From CAYHVH01 sp964360335 (lineage in GTDB: Bacteria > Patescibacteriota > Doudnabacteria > UBA920 > 2-01-FULL-46-14), in the NCBI GenBank assembly GCA_964360335.1, contig CAYHVH010000007.1, forward strand, positions 1 to 39,614: DNA of 39,614 nt, written 5' to 3'. Positions 5,521-12,627 of this stretch are shown here, piece after piece. Every line of letters starts with the position of its first letter. Position 1 is the first letter of the stretch. Position numbers and translations under genes: made by a program. The notes beneath the pieces are model-generated. The model was not told the DNA's origin. It ran no database searches and saw only the letters and a list, made by a program, of their open reading frames with translations.

Positions 5521-6957
5521 ATGAACACAAATACGAGTTTGAAAAACTTCCTTGAGATTCCCTACGACGCGCTTGAAGAGATGAACCTTGAAGCCAAGGT
5601 GAAGCAGGGCGCGGCGACGCCGAAGGCGCTCGAGAAGGAATATCGCGAGTACCTTGCGAAGGAAAAACGCATCAAGGCGGTGACGCTCTGCTTTACCGAC
5701 ATCGAGGGGCGGTTCCATATGCTCGACTACGACAAGAAGTTCCTGCTCGAATCGGCGGGCAATCTGACCTTCGACGGCTCTTCAATCCGCGGTTTCAGCG
5801 CGCAGGCGGAGTCCGACTTGTGGCTTGAGATCGACTGGGGGAGCATCGTGTGGCTCCCGGCGGACATCTTCGGCCCCGGTAAGGTGGCGATGTTCGCGGA
5901 CGTGCTCGATAAAGACAAAAGTCCCTATGAATCGGATTTTCGCGGACAGCTCAAAGGGTACCTTGAGAAACTCGCGCGCAAGGAAGACCTCTCCGCGTTC
6001 GTCTCGGCGGAAATCGAAGGGTTCCTCGTCGAAGGCGTGGATGCCGAGCAGAACTACGGCAAGGAAAACGGTTTTACGCTCGTCTCGACGGGCGGGTACT
6101 ACCACTCGCTTCCCCTGGACCGCTTGCGGCAGTTCATTGACGCGGCTGCGGAGGCCCAGCGCGCGATGGGGTTCAAGAACGAGAAAGACCATCCGGAAGT
6201 CGCGCCCTCGCAGTTCGAGCTCAACTTTTCCTACACCCACGCGCTCCGCGCCTGCGACCAGATACAGCTTTATAAACTGGTGTGCCGGCAGGTGGCGGAG
6301 AAGATGGGGATGACGGCGACGTTCCTTCCAAAGCCGGTTGCCGACGTAAATGGGAGCGGCATGCACCTTAATTTCTCGCTCAATAAGAAAGGCGGGAATG
6401 TGTTTTATGCGAAGACCGGCAAGGAAGGGCTCTCCCCGCTCGCATGGGATTTCATCTCGCGCCTCCTGAACCACGCGCCGGAAATCTGCCTCGTGTTCAA
6501 TTCGAGCGTGAACGCCTACCGGCGGCTTGACCCGCACTTTGAGGCGCCCAACCAAATAAAGGTGTCTCCCTTCGACCGCGGCTCGATGATCCGCATTCCG
6601 ATCGGGGACGAAAGGACCGCCCGCATCGAATTCCGCTCGGTGGCTCCCGATACGAATCCCTACCTCGCCGTACTTGCTCTTGTCCGCACGGGGCTTGAAG
6701 GGAAGAAGCTCGAGCGCGACAAGGATAAGCGCGAACGATCGCGCTTCCTGCCGGACAATGTGAACGATGCGATTAAGCTCTTTAAGGCGAGTGAATTCAT
6801 CTCCAAGATCCTCGGCGAGAATAACAAGCAAAAGCTTGTTTCGTATAAGCAGGTGGCGGCAGATCGCAGCCCGAAGGAGCTCGGCGCGGTCATTAAGGCC
6901 TCCGAAATTCTCTTTCACCACGAGGTGACGAACCAAGTGCTTTGGAACAAGTTCTAA
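5521..6957 (+). CDS. glnA: Glutamine synthetase
   Basis: Makes glutamine from glutamate, ammonia and ATP in the cytoplasm. The 478-residue protein has the class I layout: beta-grasp domain with DGSS at 85-88, metal-binding Glu residues in SAEIEGF (162-168) and EVAPSQFELN, NGSGMH at 277-282, the NAYRRL segment at 331-336 and RIEFR at 368-372. A tyrosine adenylylation motif of the enterobacterial type (NLYELPP-like) is not seen, so that control is probably absent. Codon style differs sharply from neighbouring genes: AAG outnumbers AAA and C/G-ending codons dominate, which suggests recent acquisition. It stands alone with its own near-leaderless promoter, last gene of the plus-strand island. Confidence 0.96.
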   Translation: MNTNTSLKNFLEIPYDALEEMNLEAKVKQGAATPKALEKEYREYLAKEKRIKAVTLCFTDIEGRFHMLDYDKKFLLESAGNLTFDGSSIRGFSAQAESDLWLEIDWGSIVWLPADIFGPGKVAMFADVLDKDKSPYESDFRGQLKGYLEKLARKEDLSAFVSAEIEGFLVEGVDAEQNYGKENGFTLVSTGGYYHSLPLDRLRQFIDAAAEAQRAMGFKNEKDHPEVAPSQFELNFSYTHALRACDQIQLYKLVCRQVAEKMGMTATFLPKPVADVNGSGMHLNFSLNKKGGNVFYAKTGKEGLSPLAWDFISRLLNHAPEICLVFNSSVNAYRRLDPHFEAPNQIKVSPFDRGSMIRIPIGDERTARIEFRSVAPDTNPYLAVLALVRTGLEGKKLERDKDKRERSRFLPDNVNDAIKLFKASEFISKILGENNKQKLVSYKQVAADRSPKELGAVIKASEILFHHEVTNQVLWNKF

Positions 6958-7130
6958 ATTGAGTTTTTTGTTGAAGGAAAAGATAGCACGGGGCGAGATA
7001 CGTCTCTAGGCGCGATATGCGGGCACATTCGTCGCTTGGTTTCGGCGCCGCCGATTCGCGCGGCTTCGTAAATTTTTTCCCACACCTGCATGATGGCGGC
7101 GCCTTGGGCGGAAACCCTAGGCTACCGGAA
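6958..7130. other. Non-coding spacer after glnA
   Basis: About 170 bases with no supported gene. It contains GC-rich inverted pieces around GGCGCCGCC but no clear terminator with a T-run and no promoter that I can defend. The neighbouring tRNA-Gly locus reads toward it on the minus strand. Confidence 0.5.
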
Positions 7131-7309
7131 AGCGACCGATGGGAATCGAACCCACGTCTCAACCTTGCCTGCCCGCCATCGCCACAGCGGGTGACGAGAA
7201 TCGAACTCGCGTATCTAGCTTGGGAAGCTAGCGTACTACCACTGTACTACACCCGCTCAGGCTATGGCAGGCGGGGGAAGGTCGCGTACTACTACTGTAC
7301 TACACTCGC
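7131..7309 (-). tRNA. Interrupted tRNA-Gly: halves 7309-7276 and 7167-7131 around an intact tRNA-Gly
   Basis: On the minus strand, bases 7309-7276 and 7167-7131 join to exactly 71 bases, the size of the intact tRNA-Gly between them. Joined, the acceptor GCGAGTG/CGGTCGC has six of seven pairs (one G-G mismatch, one wobble), the anticodon stem CGACC/GGTTG pairs fully with one wobble, the loop becomes TTCCCAA (anticodon CCC), and the T-arm GTGGG-TTCGATT-CCCAT is sound. The D-loop reads AGTAGTA where the intact copy has AGTGGTA. The 108-base insert carries the intact tRNA flanked by 16-base imperfectly complementary arms. A TATAAT stands eight bases upstream. It may be a pseudogene or a genuinely split tRNA. 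Confidence 0.55.
7186..7256 (-). tRNA. tRNA-Gly (anticodon CCC), intact
   Basis: A 71-base cloverleaf on the minus strand: acceptor GCGGGTG/CACCCGC fully paired, D-arm GTAC-AGTGGTA-GTAC, anticodon stem CTAGC/GCTAG with loop TTCCCAA, four-base variable loop ATAC, and T-arm GCGAG-TTCGATT-CTCGT. CCA is not encoded, unlike tRNA-Thr at 3620. It lies inside the interrupted second tRNA-Gly. Confidence 0.95.
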
Positions 7310-7317
7310 GTTTTTTA

Positions 7318-7323
7318 ATTATA
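7318..7323 (-). promoter_or_regulatory. TATAAT -10 box of the tRNA-Gly locus
   Basis: TATAAT on the minus strand follows directly after the TAA stop of the parvulin gene and ends eight bases before the first base of the interrupted tRNA-Gly. Transcription would therefore start about one or two bases before that tRNA's 5' end, placing both halves and the intact tRNA on one transcript. Confidence 0.65.
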
Positions 7324-8238
7324 TTACAGCTTGGCGAAAACATAAACCCGATAGTTTTGTTTTTGCGCCATGAGATAATCCGCCAAGGGGTCGCTTTTTA
7401 TCACAATCTGCCGCAACTGGACGCGGGGAGGTTCGGCGCGTTCGTCACGCGCCACTACCTGCAAGAGATAATAACCCTCCGGAGAAATAATCACCTCGCT
7501 TATCTCCCCGAGCTCAAGATCCAGGGCGGCATCCGAAAGCCAGGGAGGCAAGTCCTCCTCCGCCATAAATCCCAACTCCCCGCCCAGATACCTGGTCTCC
7601 TCGTCCTCGCTTACTGAAGTGGCTGTCTCCACAAAATCCTTTCCCGCTTCAAGCTCTTCCCTAGTCTTGACAGCCAACTGGTACTTTTCCGAGTCCGCAG
7701 CCTCGGTAAGGAGCGAAATCGCGAGTTGCGCCCGGCGCAAATCCGGCAGAACTATCGCTCTCTTAAATTGCTCACCCGTCAAGCCCAAAAGCTTGACAAT
7801 CTCCCGGTCGGCTTCCTGGGTCCTTGCCATCCCAAACTCCCTCAAAAGATAACGAAAATAGCGCTCCAGTTCTCGCCCGGTCACGACAACGCCCCGTTTC
7901 TCTGCGAGATCGGCAACGATTTCTTCCTCGACGAGAGCCGTCAAAATCGCCCGCCGCTCATCGGACAGTTTTTCCCGCCCGGCTCCCGAGGAAAAATCAA
8001 AATCCGACTGAAAACTAACCAAATGCCGATAGGCGGCCAGCCGTTCGTTGACCCGAGCCAAGGGTATGAGTTTCCCGTTGACCACTGCGGCGGGCAGGGA
8101 GACAAAAGTTAAAAAATTGCGAGTAAGCTTATTGTCCCACTGAAACTCATAAATCCCAACCGCAAACACCGTCAAGACTGCGAAGAGCAACAAAAGGACC
8201 AGTAAAATCGAATGGAGAATTTGCCATTTCTCTACCAT
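7324..8238 (-). CDS. Membrane-anchored parvulin-type peptidyl-prolyl isomerase (SurA/PrsA-like)
   Basis: Extracytoplasmic foldase of 304 residues. An N-terminal membrane helix (about 9-30, LHSILLVLLLLFAVLTVFAVG) anchors it. It is followed by a SurA-N-like helical region with AVVNGKLIPLARVNERLAAY and a PpiC/rotamase domain at about 190-290 that contains GGELGFMAEEDLPP and GEISEVIISPEGYYLLQV, both typical of parvulins. Such proteins help fold secreted or surface proteins by isomerising X-Pro bonds. It starts one base after the stop of the FtsB-like gene, so the two form an operon, and the TATAAT of the tRNA-Gly locus lies immediately behind its stop. Confidence 0.88.
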   Translation of the reverse strand: MVEKWQILHSILLVLLLLFAVLTVFAVGIYEFQWDNKLTRNFLTFVSLPAAVVNGKLIPLARVNERLAAYRHLVSFQSDFDFSSGAGREKLSDERRAILTALVEEEIVADLAEKRGVVVTGRELERYFRYLLREFGMARTQEADREIVKLLGLTGEQFKRAIVLPDLRRAQLAISLLTEAADSEKYQLAVKTREELEAGKDFVETATSVSEDEETRYLGGELGFMAEEDLPPWLSDAALDLELGEISEVIISPEGYYLLQVVARDERAEPPRVQLRQIVIKSDPLADYLMAQKQNYRVYVFAKL

Positions 8239-8239
8239 C

Positions 8240-8614
8240 TCATTTGGGTCCGAAAAAATAATCCCACCACAAGCGGAGATTGGACTTTAGATCGGTTTCG
8301 GGGCGGCCGGCTTGGGCTTCCAACTGTTCCTCGGGCTGGGGGGGGAGGGCGACCGCAAATTCTCCGGGTTTTTGAAGATTCAGAAGCGTCCGGGCTTGCC
8401 GTTCCTGGTACTCCCGGGTCTTCAGATAATCAATGAGCTTCAGGAGTTCCTCATTTTTCGACTGGTGCTCCTGGATGTCGGTTTGCAGAGACTGAATTTC
8501 TCTCCGGATCTGATACTTTTTATTGACCTCCCTGCCCACCAAATAAACGGTCAAGAGGAGAACCAGTAGTGCCCCGCCTGAGAAAAATTTTGATTTGAGC
8601 GAAGAAAGCTCCAT
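8240..8614 (-). CDS. FtsB/DivIC-like septum formation protein
   Basis: Bitopic division protein of 124 residues: short cytoplasmic N-terminus, one membrane helix at about 13-27 (GGALLVLLLTVYLVG), then a coiled coil (about 30-65, YQIRREIQSLQTDIQEHQSKNEELLKL is its core) and the typical segment TREYQERQARTLLNLQKPGEF, close to the FtsB/DivIC family's 'REYIEEIARERLGLVKPGE' pattern. FtsB bridges the septal synthase FtsW/FtsI. The proline-rich tail beyond residue 90 is extra. It forms a tight pair with the foldase gene downstream. Symbol left blank because FtsB, FtsL and DivIC relatives cannot be separated here. Confidence 0.85.
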   Translation of the reverse strand: MELSSLKSKFFSGGALLVLLLTVYLVGREVNKKYQIRREIQSLQTDIQEHQSKNEELLKLIDYLKTREYQERQARTLLNLQKPGEFAVALPPQPEEQLEAQAGRPETDLKSNLRLWWDYFFGPK

Positions 8615-8624
8615 ATAGTATAAT
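8595..8624 (+). promoter_or_regulatory. Leaderless-type promoter TTGAGC-18-TATAAT
   Basis: TTGAGC (8595-8600) and TATAAT (8619-8624) are 18 bases apart and the box ends six bases before the ATG at 8631, so transcription should start on or beside the A of the start codon. The site overlaps the start of the divergent FtsB-like gene. Confidence 0.65.
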
Positions 8625-8630
8625 TACGCC

Positions 8631-8744
8631 ATGAGAAATCGGAAACTCCTGAAACAAATTTTCTTGGTCCTCGCCATCGTGATGATTGCCGCCATGGTTT
8701 TGTTCACGCTCCTCCCGTTCTTTGGTGTCGGGAACTTCTATTAG
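8631..8744 (+). CDS. 37-residue single-span membrane peptide
   Basis: A small open reading frame of 37 codons plus TAG. It encodes a basic N-terminus (MRNRKLLKQ) and one strongly hydrophobic helix (IFLVLAIVMIAAMVLFTLL), ending PFFGVGNFY. Positive-inside topology fits a bitopic peptide. A promoter with TTGAGC and TATAAT places the transcript start at the ATG. Its stop codon overlaps the lepA stop on the other strand by three bases (8742-8744 against 8741-8743, sharing two). No family is recognised. It fills a gap exactly between two genes, which together with the promoter supports its being real; function is unknown. Confidence 0.55.
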   Translation: MRNRKLLKQIFLVLAIVMIAAMVLFTLLPFFGVGNFY

Positions 8745-10519
8745 CGCCTAAGGAGCGCCAGAAAAGCTTGGTGGGGAATTTCCACTTTGCCCATGGCCCG
8801 GAGGCGCTTCTTGCCCTTTTTCTGTTTCTCGAGAAGCTTCATCTTCCGGGTAACGTCGCCCCCGTAAAGCTTGGCGGTCACGTCTTTTCTCATAGCCGGA
8901 ATGGTTTCGCGGGCGAGGATTTTGCCTCCCACCGCCGCCTGCAACGCGACCGGGAACTGCTGCTTGGGAATGAGGGTTTTCAGTTTCTCCACGATGCGCC
9001 GGCCCGCCGACTCGGCGAGGCTCTGGGGTACGATGAAAGACAGAGCGTCGACTTTATCGCCGGCGACTAAAATCTCGAGCTTTACCAAATTCCCTTCCCG
9101 GTACTCCAAAAATGCATAATTCATCGAGGCGTATCCGGCGGAAACGCTTTTCAGTTTATCATAGAAATCGCTGACGATGTCAGAAAGTGGAATCTCGAAA
9201 TGCAAATTAAGGCGCCCTGGTCCGAGGTAACTTGCTCCTTGATAAATCCCGCGCCGAGCGGTAGCAAGTTCCATAATATTCCCGAGATATTTCTCGGGGG
9301 TAAGGATATCCAGTCTCATCCACGGTTCAAGGACCCGCTCGATCTGCGAAGGATCGGGAAGTTCCGGGGCGGAGTAAATCGTCTGCTCTTCCCCAGTGCG
9401 TTTTTTTATGACGTAGGCAACCGAGGGGGAAGTCAGCACGAGATTCAAACCGAACTCCCGCCGCAAGCGCTCCTGGACGATATCCATATGCAAAAGGCCC
9501 AAAAAGCCAGCGCGAAAACCAAAACCCAGAGACGGGACGTTCTCTTGCTCAAAAGTCAGGGAAGCGTCGTTAAGTTTCAACTTTCCCATCGCGTCGCGCA
9601 GGAAATGATAGTCGTCACCCGAAGCGGGAAAAATTGAGGCAAAAACCATGGGTTTAATCTCTTTGTAACCTGGCAGGGAGGTTGATGCCGGATTTCCGGC
9701 TGTCGTAATCGTGTCCCCCACTCTAGCCTTTTGCACTTCCCGCAGACCAGTCACGATATAGCCAACCTCGCCAGCTTCCAGTACGGCGTCTTTTTTAAAA
9801 TCGGGTGCGAAGTGGCCAACCTCCAGGGCGTGACCGCTGATCCCGGCGATAAGCATACGAATTTCTTCGTTCTCGGCGACCCGGCCGTTCACCACCCGAA
9901 CGTAAGCCACCACCCCGCGGTGCTTATCGTATTTGGAATCAAAAATCAAGGCCTGGAGCGGCGCCTCGCTGTTCCCCTGCGGCGGCGGGATTTTCTCGAT
10001 GACCCTTTTCAAAATTGCCGCGACATTCTCGCCGGTCTTGGCCGAGACAAAAAGTATTTCGTCGTCTCGGAAACCAAAGGCCTCTTTGATTTCCTGAGCA
10101 GTCTTTTCCGGTTCGGCGTTCGGTAAATCAATTTTGTTTACCACAGGAAGAATCGTAAGATTATGCTCGAGCGCCAAATTGACGTTCGCCAAAGTTTGCG
10201 CTTGGATACCCTGGGTCGCATCGACCACCAAGATTGCGCCCTCACATGCAGCTAGAGACCGGCTGACCTCGTAGCTGAAATCCACATGACCAGGCGTATC
10301 AATTAGATTCAGCTCATAACCCTGATACCGCATCCGCACCGGCTGGAGTTTGATGGTAATCCCCCTCTCCCGTTCCAAATCCATTTGGTCCAAAACCTGG
10401 TCTTTCATTTTTCGCTGCTCAATCGTGCCGGTAAGTTCCAAGAGGCGATCCGCCAAAGTACTCTTGCCATGGTCAATATGGGCGATGATACAGAAATTGC
10501 GAATTTTTTGGAGGTCCAT
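8741..10519 (-). CDS. lepA: Elongation factor 4 (LepA), back-translocating GTPase
   Basis: Ribosome-associated GTPase of 592 residues. The G domain has AHIDHGKST at 13-21 (G1), DTPGHVDF (G3) and NKIDLPNAEPE (G4); the LepA-specific C-terminal domain follows with the hallmark MNYAFLEYREGNLVKLEILV and ends AKLYGGDVTRKMKLLEKQKKG, both diagnostic against EF-G. Length is normal. The ATG at 10519 is preferred over a TTG nine bases upstream because a TATAAT (10530-10535) ends nine bases before it, giving a near-leaderless mRNA. LepA acts in translation fidelity and 30S assembly. The gene stands between the hypothetical gene at 10530 and the small membrane ORF. Confidence 0.97.
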   Translation of the reverse strand: MDLQKIRNFCIIAHIDHGKSTLADRLLELTGTIEQRKMKDQVLDQMDLERERGITIKLQPVRMRYQGYELNLIDTPGHVDFSYEVSRSLAACEGAILVVDATQGIQAQTLANVNLALEHNLTILPVVNKIDLPNAEPEKTAQEIKEAFGFRDDEILFVSAKTGENVAAILKRVIEKIPPPQGNSEAPLQALIFDSKYDKHRGVVAYVRVVNGRVAENEEIRMLIAGISGHALEVGHFAPDFKKDAVLEAGEVGYIVTGLREVQKARVGDTITTAGNPASTSLPGYKEIKPMVFASIFPASGDDYHFLRDAMGKLKLNDASLTFEQENVPSLGFGFRAGFLGLLHMDIVQERLRREFGLNLVLTSPSVAYVIKKRTGEEQTIYSAPELPDPSQIERVLEPWMRLDILTPEKYLGNIMELATARRGIYQGASYLGPGRLNLHFEIPLSDIVSDFYDKLKSVSAGYASMNYAFLEYREGNLVKLEILVAGDKVDALSFIVPQSLAESAGRRIVEKLKTLIPKQQFPVALQAAVGGKILARETIPAMRKDVTAKLYGGDVTRKMKLLEKQKKGKKRLRAMGKVEIPHQAFLALLRR

Positions 10520-10529
10520 GGTTTCCAAA

Positions 10530-10535
10530 TTATAC
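10530..10535 (-). promoter_or_regulatory. TATAAT of lepA overlapping the upstream stop codon
   Basis: On the minus strand GTATAATTT contains both the TAA stop of the 140-residue gene and the -10 box of lepA. The box ends nine bases before the lepA ATG. Confidence 0.6.
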
Positions 10536-10952
10536 CATAAAATAAGCAGGGCTGGAGGTGGACTTCCAACCCTGCGTGGGCGAGACCGGTTGAGGACACG
10601 GTGTTTGCGATAAGGCTGCGCACAGAAACAGTGCAGCGACCAAGCTCTTAGGTCGTTTAGGTTTAGTCACTTTTTGTGGACCGGGCGGCTGGAGCTTATT
10701 CCGCAAGAGCTTCACTGCTCCATCCGCACTTAGGTAATGCCCGGAAACGTCTGCCACGAGACCCGCTAAGTCAAAATTTTCGAAACCTACAAAGCCTGCA
10801 CGCTTCGCGAACCAGAGCAAAATCCGCACAATCCGTTTGTCCATCTCTTTCTGTTTGTCTTCTTCTTCGCTCCGCAACTGCCAGCTCCGCGCAAAAAGAA
10901 CCCGAGTTCTTTTCCAGAACTGAGCTCGTCTGGCGTTTTGGTTCTGCTTCAT
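10530..10952 (-). CDS. Hypothetical protein, 140 residues
   Basis: Not recognised. The start ATG at 10952 has a perfect AGGAGGT a few bases upstream and a textbook promoter (10983-11011), so expression is well supported. The protein is very basic at first (MKQNQNARRAQFWKRTRVLFARSW), then a charged stretch, then a compact central part RIVRILLWFAKRAGFVGFENFDLAGLVADVSGHYL that may be a small helical domain, and a low-complexity tail with several Pro and Ser. The last part of the frame runs through an intrinsic terminator hairpin (10546-10575), so the true C-terminus could be shorter if a frameshift is present. Strong signals are unlike the leaderless neighbours. Confidence 0.6.
   Translation of the reverse strand: MKQNQNARRAQFWKRTRVLFARSWQLRSEEEDKQKEMDKRIVRILLWFAKRAGFVGFENFDLAGLVADVSGHYLSADGAVKLLRNKLQPPGPQKVTKPKRPKSLVAALFLCAALSQTPCPQPVSPTQGWKSTSSPAYFMV
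10546..10575 (-). terminator. Intrinsic terminator inside the 3' end of the 140-residue ORF
   Basis: On the minus strand GCAGGG pairs with CCCTGC around an inner GGA/TCC pairing, followed by TTATTTTAT. It would end the hypothetical gene's mRNA just before the lepA promoter. Confidence 0.6.
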
Positions 10953-10982
10953 TTTAAACCTCCTGTCGAGCGTTGGGCTTTG

Positions 10983-11011
10983 ATGATATCCACATCACCA
11001 AAAACTGTCAA
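10983..11011 (-). promoter_or_regulatory. Promoter TTGACA-17-TATCAT of the 140-residue gene
   Basis: On the minus strand TTGACA (11006-11011) and TATCAT (10983-10988) are 17 bases apart. The leader of about 25 bases carries AGGAGGT. Among the best sigma-70 matches in the window. Confidence 0.75.
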
Positions 11012-11025
11012 GAAACCAAAAGCTC

Positions 11026-12627
11026 CTAGCGCAAATCAGTAAACAGGTCGACGAGAGCCGCGGTGATGGGCTTCGTGAATTTGGAAAACCAGGAGTGTAA
11101 GACGACCAGTAATCCCCTGGTCTCGGGAAGTTTAACGAGGAGGCCAGCTAGCAGGTAAACGACAACAGCCACTAGGAGGGCAGAGACGGTCTGAATGGCC
11201 ACTCCAAGGTAAGTTTGCATATCGACAAGGGGTGCTATGGCATAGAGAGTAACGAATGTCGCTATGCCCATGGCCACCGAGGCGATGCCAATTTTGATGG
11301 TGCGCAGAATCAAAAAATCATCGTTCAAATCGCCCAAACGGCGGTGCAGCAGGAGAAGCATAATCAGGAGGTGCAACACAATTGCGATGGAAAACGCCAG
11401 AGCCATGCCGGGAGGACCAAAGTATTTGGCAAAGAGGACGGCCAAGGCGATGTTGACGCCAGCCGCGGCCAAACCGGAAAACACGGGAATAATGGTATTT
11501 TGCATGGCGTAAAAGCCCCGGGCCAGCAAAGGCACAAGACTTTGGGCGAACAGGGAAAGCGCGAAAAAGCCCAAAGCCTGCGCCGTGAGTCGCGTATCCG
11601 CAAAACTAAACGCGGTATTCTCCCCTGCTCCCAAAATCAACCGGACAATTTGGGCCCGGAGCAACAGGACCAAGACGGAAATCGGGATCATCAAAAACAA
11701 AATTTGCACAACGGTCTGGGCGAAGAAGGTTTTGAAACCCTGAATGTTATTTTTGCTGAAGTAGTCGGCCATCGTGGGGAAAGCGGCAATCGCAAAAGAC
11801 ATGGCAAACACTCCCAGCGGCACGGTTTCCAAGTCATAGGCAAAATAAAAAATCGCCAAACTCCCCGCTGCCTGAAAACTCGCAATCACCGAGGCGACGA
11901 GCAAACTAATCTGCCCAAGCTCTACGCCGAACACTCGCGGCCAAAAAAGTTTGGCGATTTTTTGCACCCCGGGATGACGCCAGTTCCAAAAAGACAGGGG
12001 GCGCAGGCCCAAACGCACCGCCGCCGGCAACTGAATGAGAAAATGCAACGCCGCGCCCAGTACCACGCCATAGGCCAAACCGCGCAAGCCCCAGCGCGGA
12101 TAGAGATACCAGACGCCGAAGATAATTGAGAGATTGTAAAAAAGCGGGGCGACCGCTGCCAGCAGAAACCTTTTGAAAGAATGCAAGATACTGCTCAAAA
12201 CGCTGGACAAGCTGAAGAGCAGCGGAGAGAGCATCAAAATCCGAGTCAGCGCGATGGTTTGGGTGGTTTGTATCTCCCCAAAGCCCGGCACGATCGCCCG
12301 CACCAGAACGGGGGCGGCAAACGCGCCCAGGAGCGACAAAGCGCCCATCGCCACCAGGGTAATATTGAAAATTGTCGAGGCGATTTCAAACGACGGCCCC
12401 TTGCCCCGATTCAAGTAACTTACGAAAACCGGAATGAAAGCTACCGAAAGCGTGCCCAAAATCAACAAATTGAAAAGCAGATCGGGCACGCGGAAAGCCG
12501 CGACATAGATATCGATTTCTTCCCCAGCACCGAACCGGTTGGCAAACACGGCTTGCCGCACCGCCCCCAAGAGTTTCGACAGGAGGCTGAAAGACGCGAT
12601 GAGCACGGTCGCCCGGAGAGCGCTCAT
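11026..12627 (-). CDS. murJ: Lipid II flippase MurJ
   Basis: Polytopic membrane protein of 533 residues with about 13-14 helices, MATE/MOP superfamily. It moves undecaprenyl-linked lipid II across the membrane for peptidoglycan synthesis. The family N-terminus is clear: ATVLIASFSLLSKLLGAVRQAVFANRFGAGEEIDIYVAAFRVPDLLFNLL, with the segment AFIPVFVSYL after it (each read in short pieces). RGFYAMQNT is the conserved helix 10-11 signature. The ATG overlaps the stop of the DUF4012 gene as ATGA, so they are coupled. Together with ftsW, murD and mraY it forms the envelope cluster of this window. Confidence 0.95.
   Translation of the reverse strand: MSALRATVLIASFSLLSKLLGAVRQAVFANRFGAGEEIDIYVAAFRVPDLLFNLLILGTLSVAFIPVFVSYLNRGKGPSFEIASTIFNITLVAMGALSLLGAFAAPVLVRAIVPGFGEIQTTQTIALTRILMLSPLLFSLSSVLSSILHSFKRFLLAAVAPLFYNLSIIFGVWYLYPRWGLRGLAYGVVLGAALHFLIQLPAAVRLGLRPLSFWNWRHPGVQKIAKLFWPRVFGVELGQISLLVASVIASFQAAGSLAIFYFAYDLETVPLGVFAMSFAIAAFPTMADYFSKNNIQGFKTFFAQTVVQILFLMIPISVLVLLLRAQIVRLILGAGENTAFSFADTRLTAQALGFFALSLFAQSLVPLLARGFYAMQNTIIPVFSGLAAAGVNIALAVLFAKYFGPPGMALAFSIAIVLHLLIMLLLLHRRLGDLNDDFLILRTIKIGIASVAMGIATFVTLYAIAPLVDMQTYLGVAIQTVSALLVAVVVYLLAGLLVKLPETRGLLVVLHSWFSKFTKPITAALVDLFTDLR

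Noticed and set aside
5782..6936. 384-codon open frame on the minus strand opposite glnA
   Set aside because: Shadow frame caused by the GC-rich codon style of glnA; its composition is not protein-like and the plus strand is a clear glutamine synthetase.
11215..12129. 304-codon open frame opposite murJ
   Set aside because: Antisense shadow of a hydrophobic membrane protein, giving a Gln/His/Lys-rich product.
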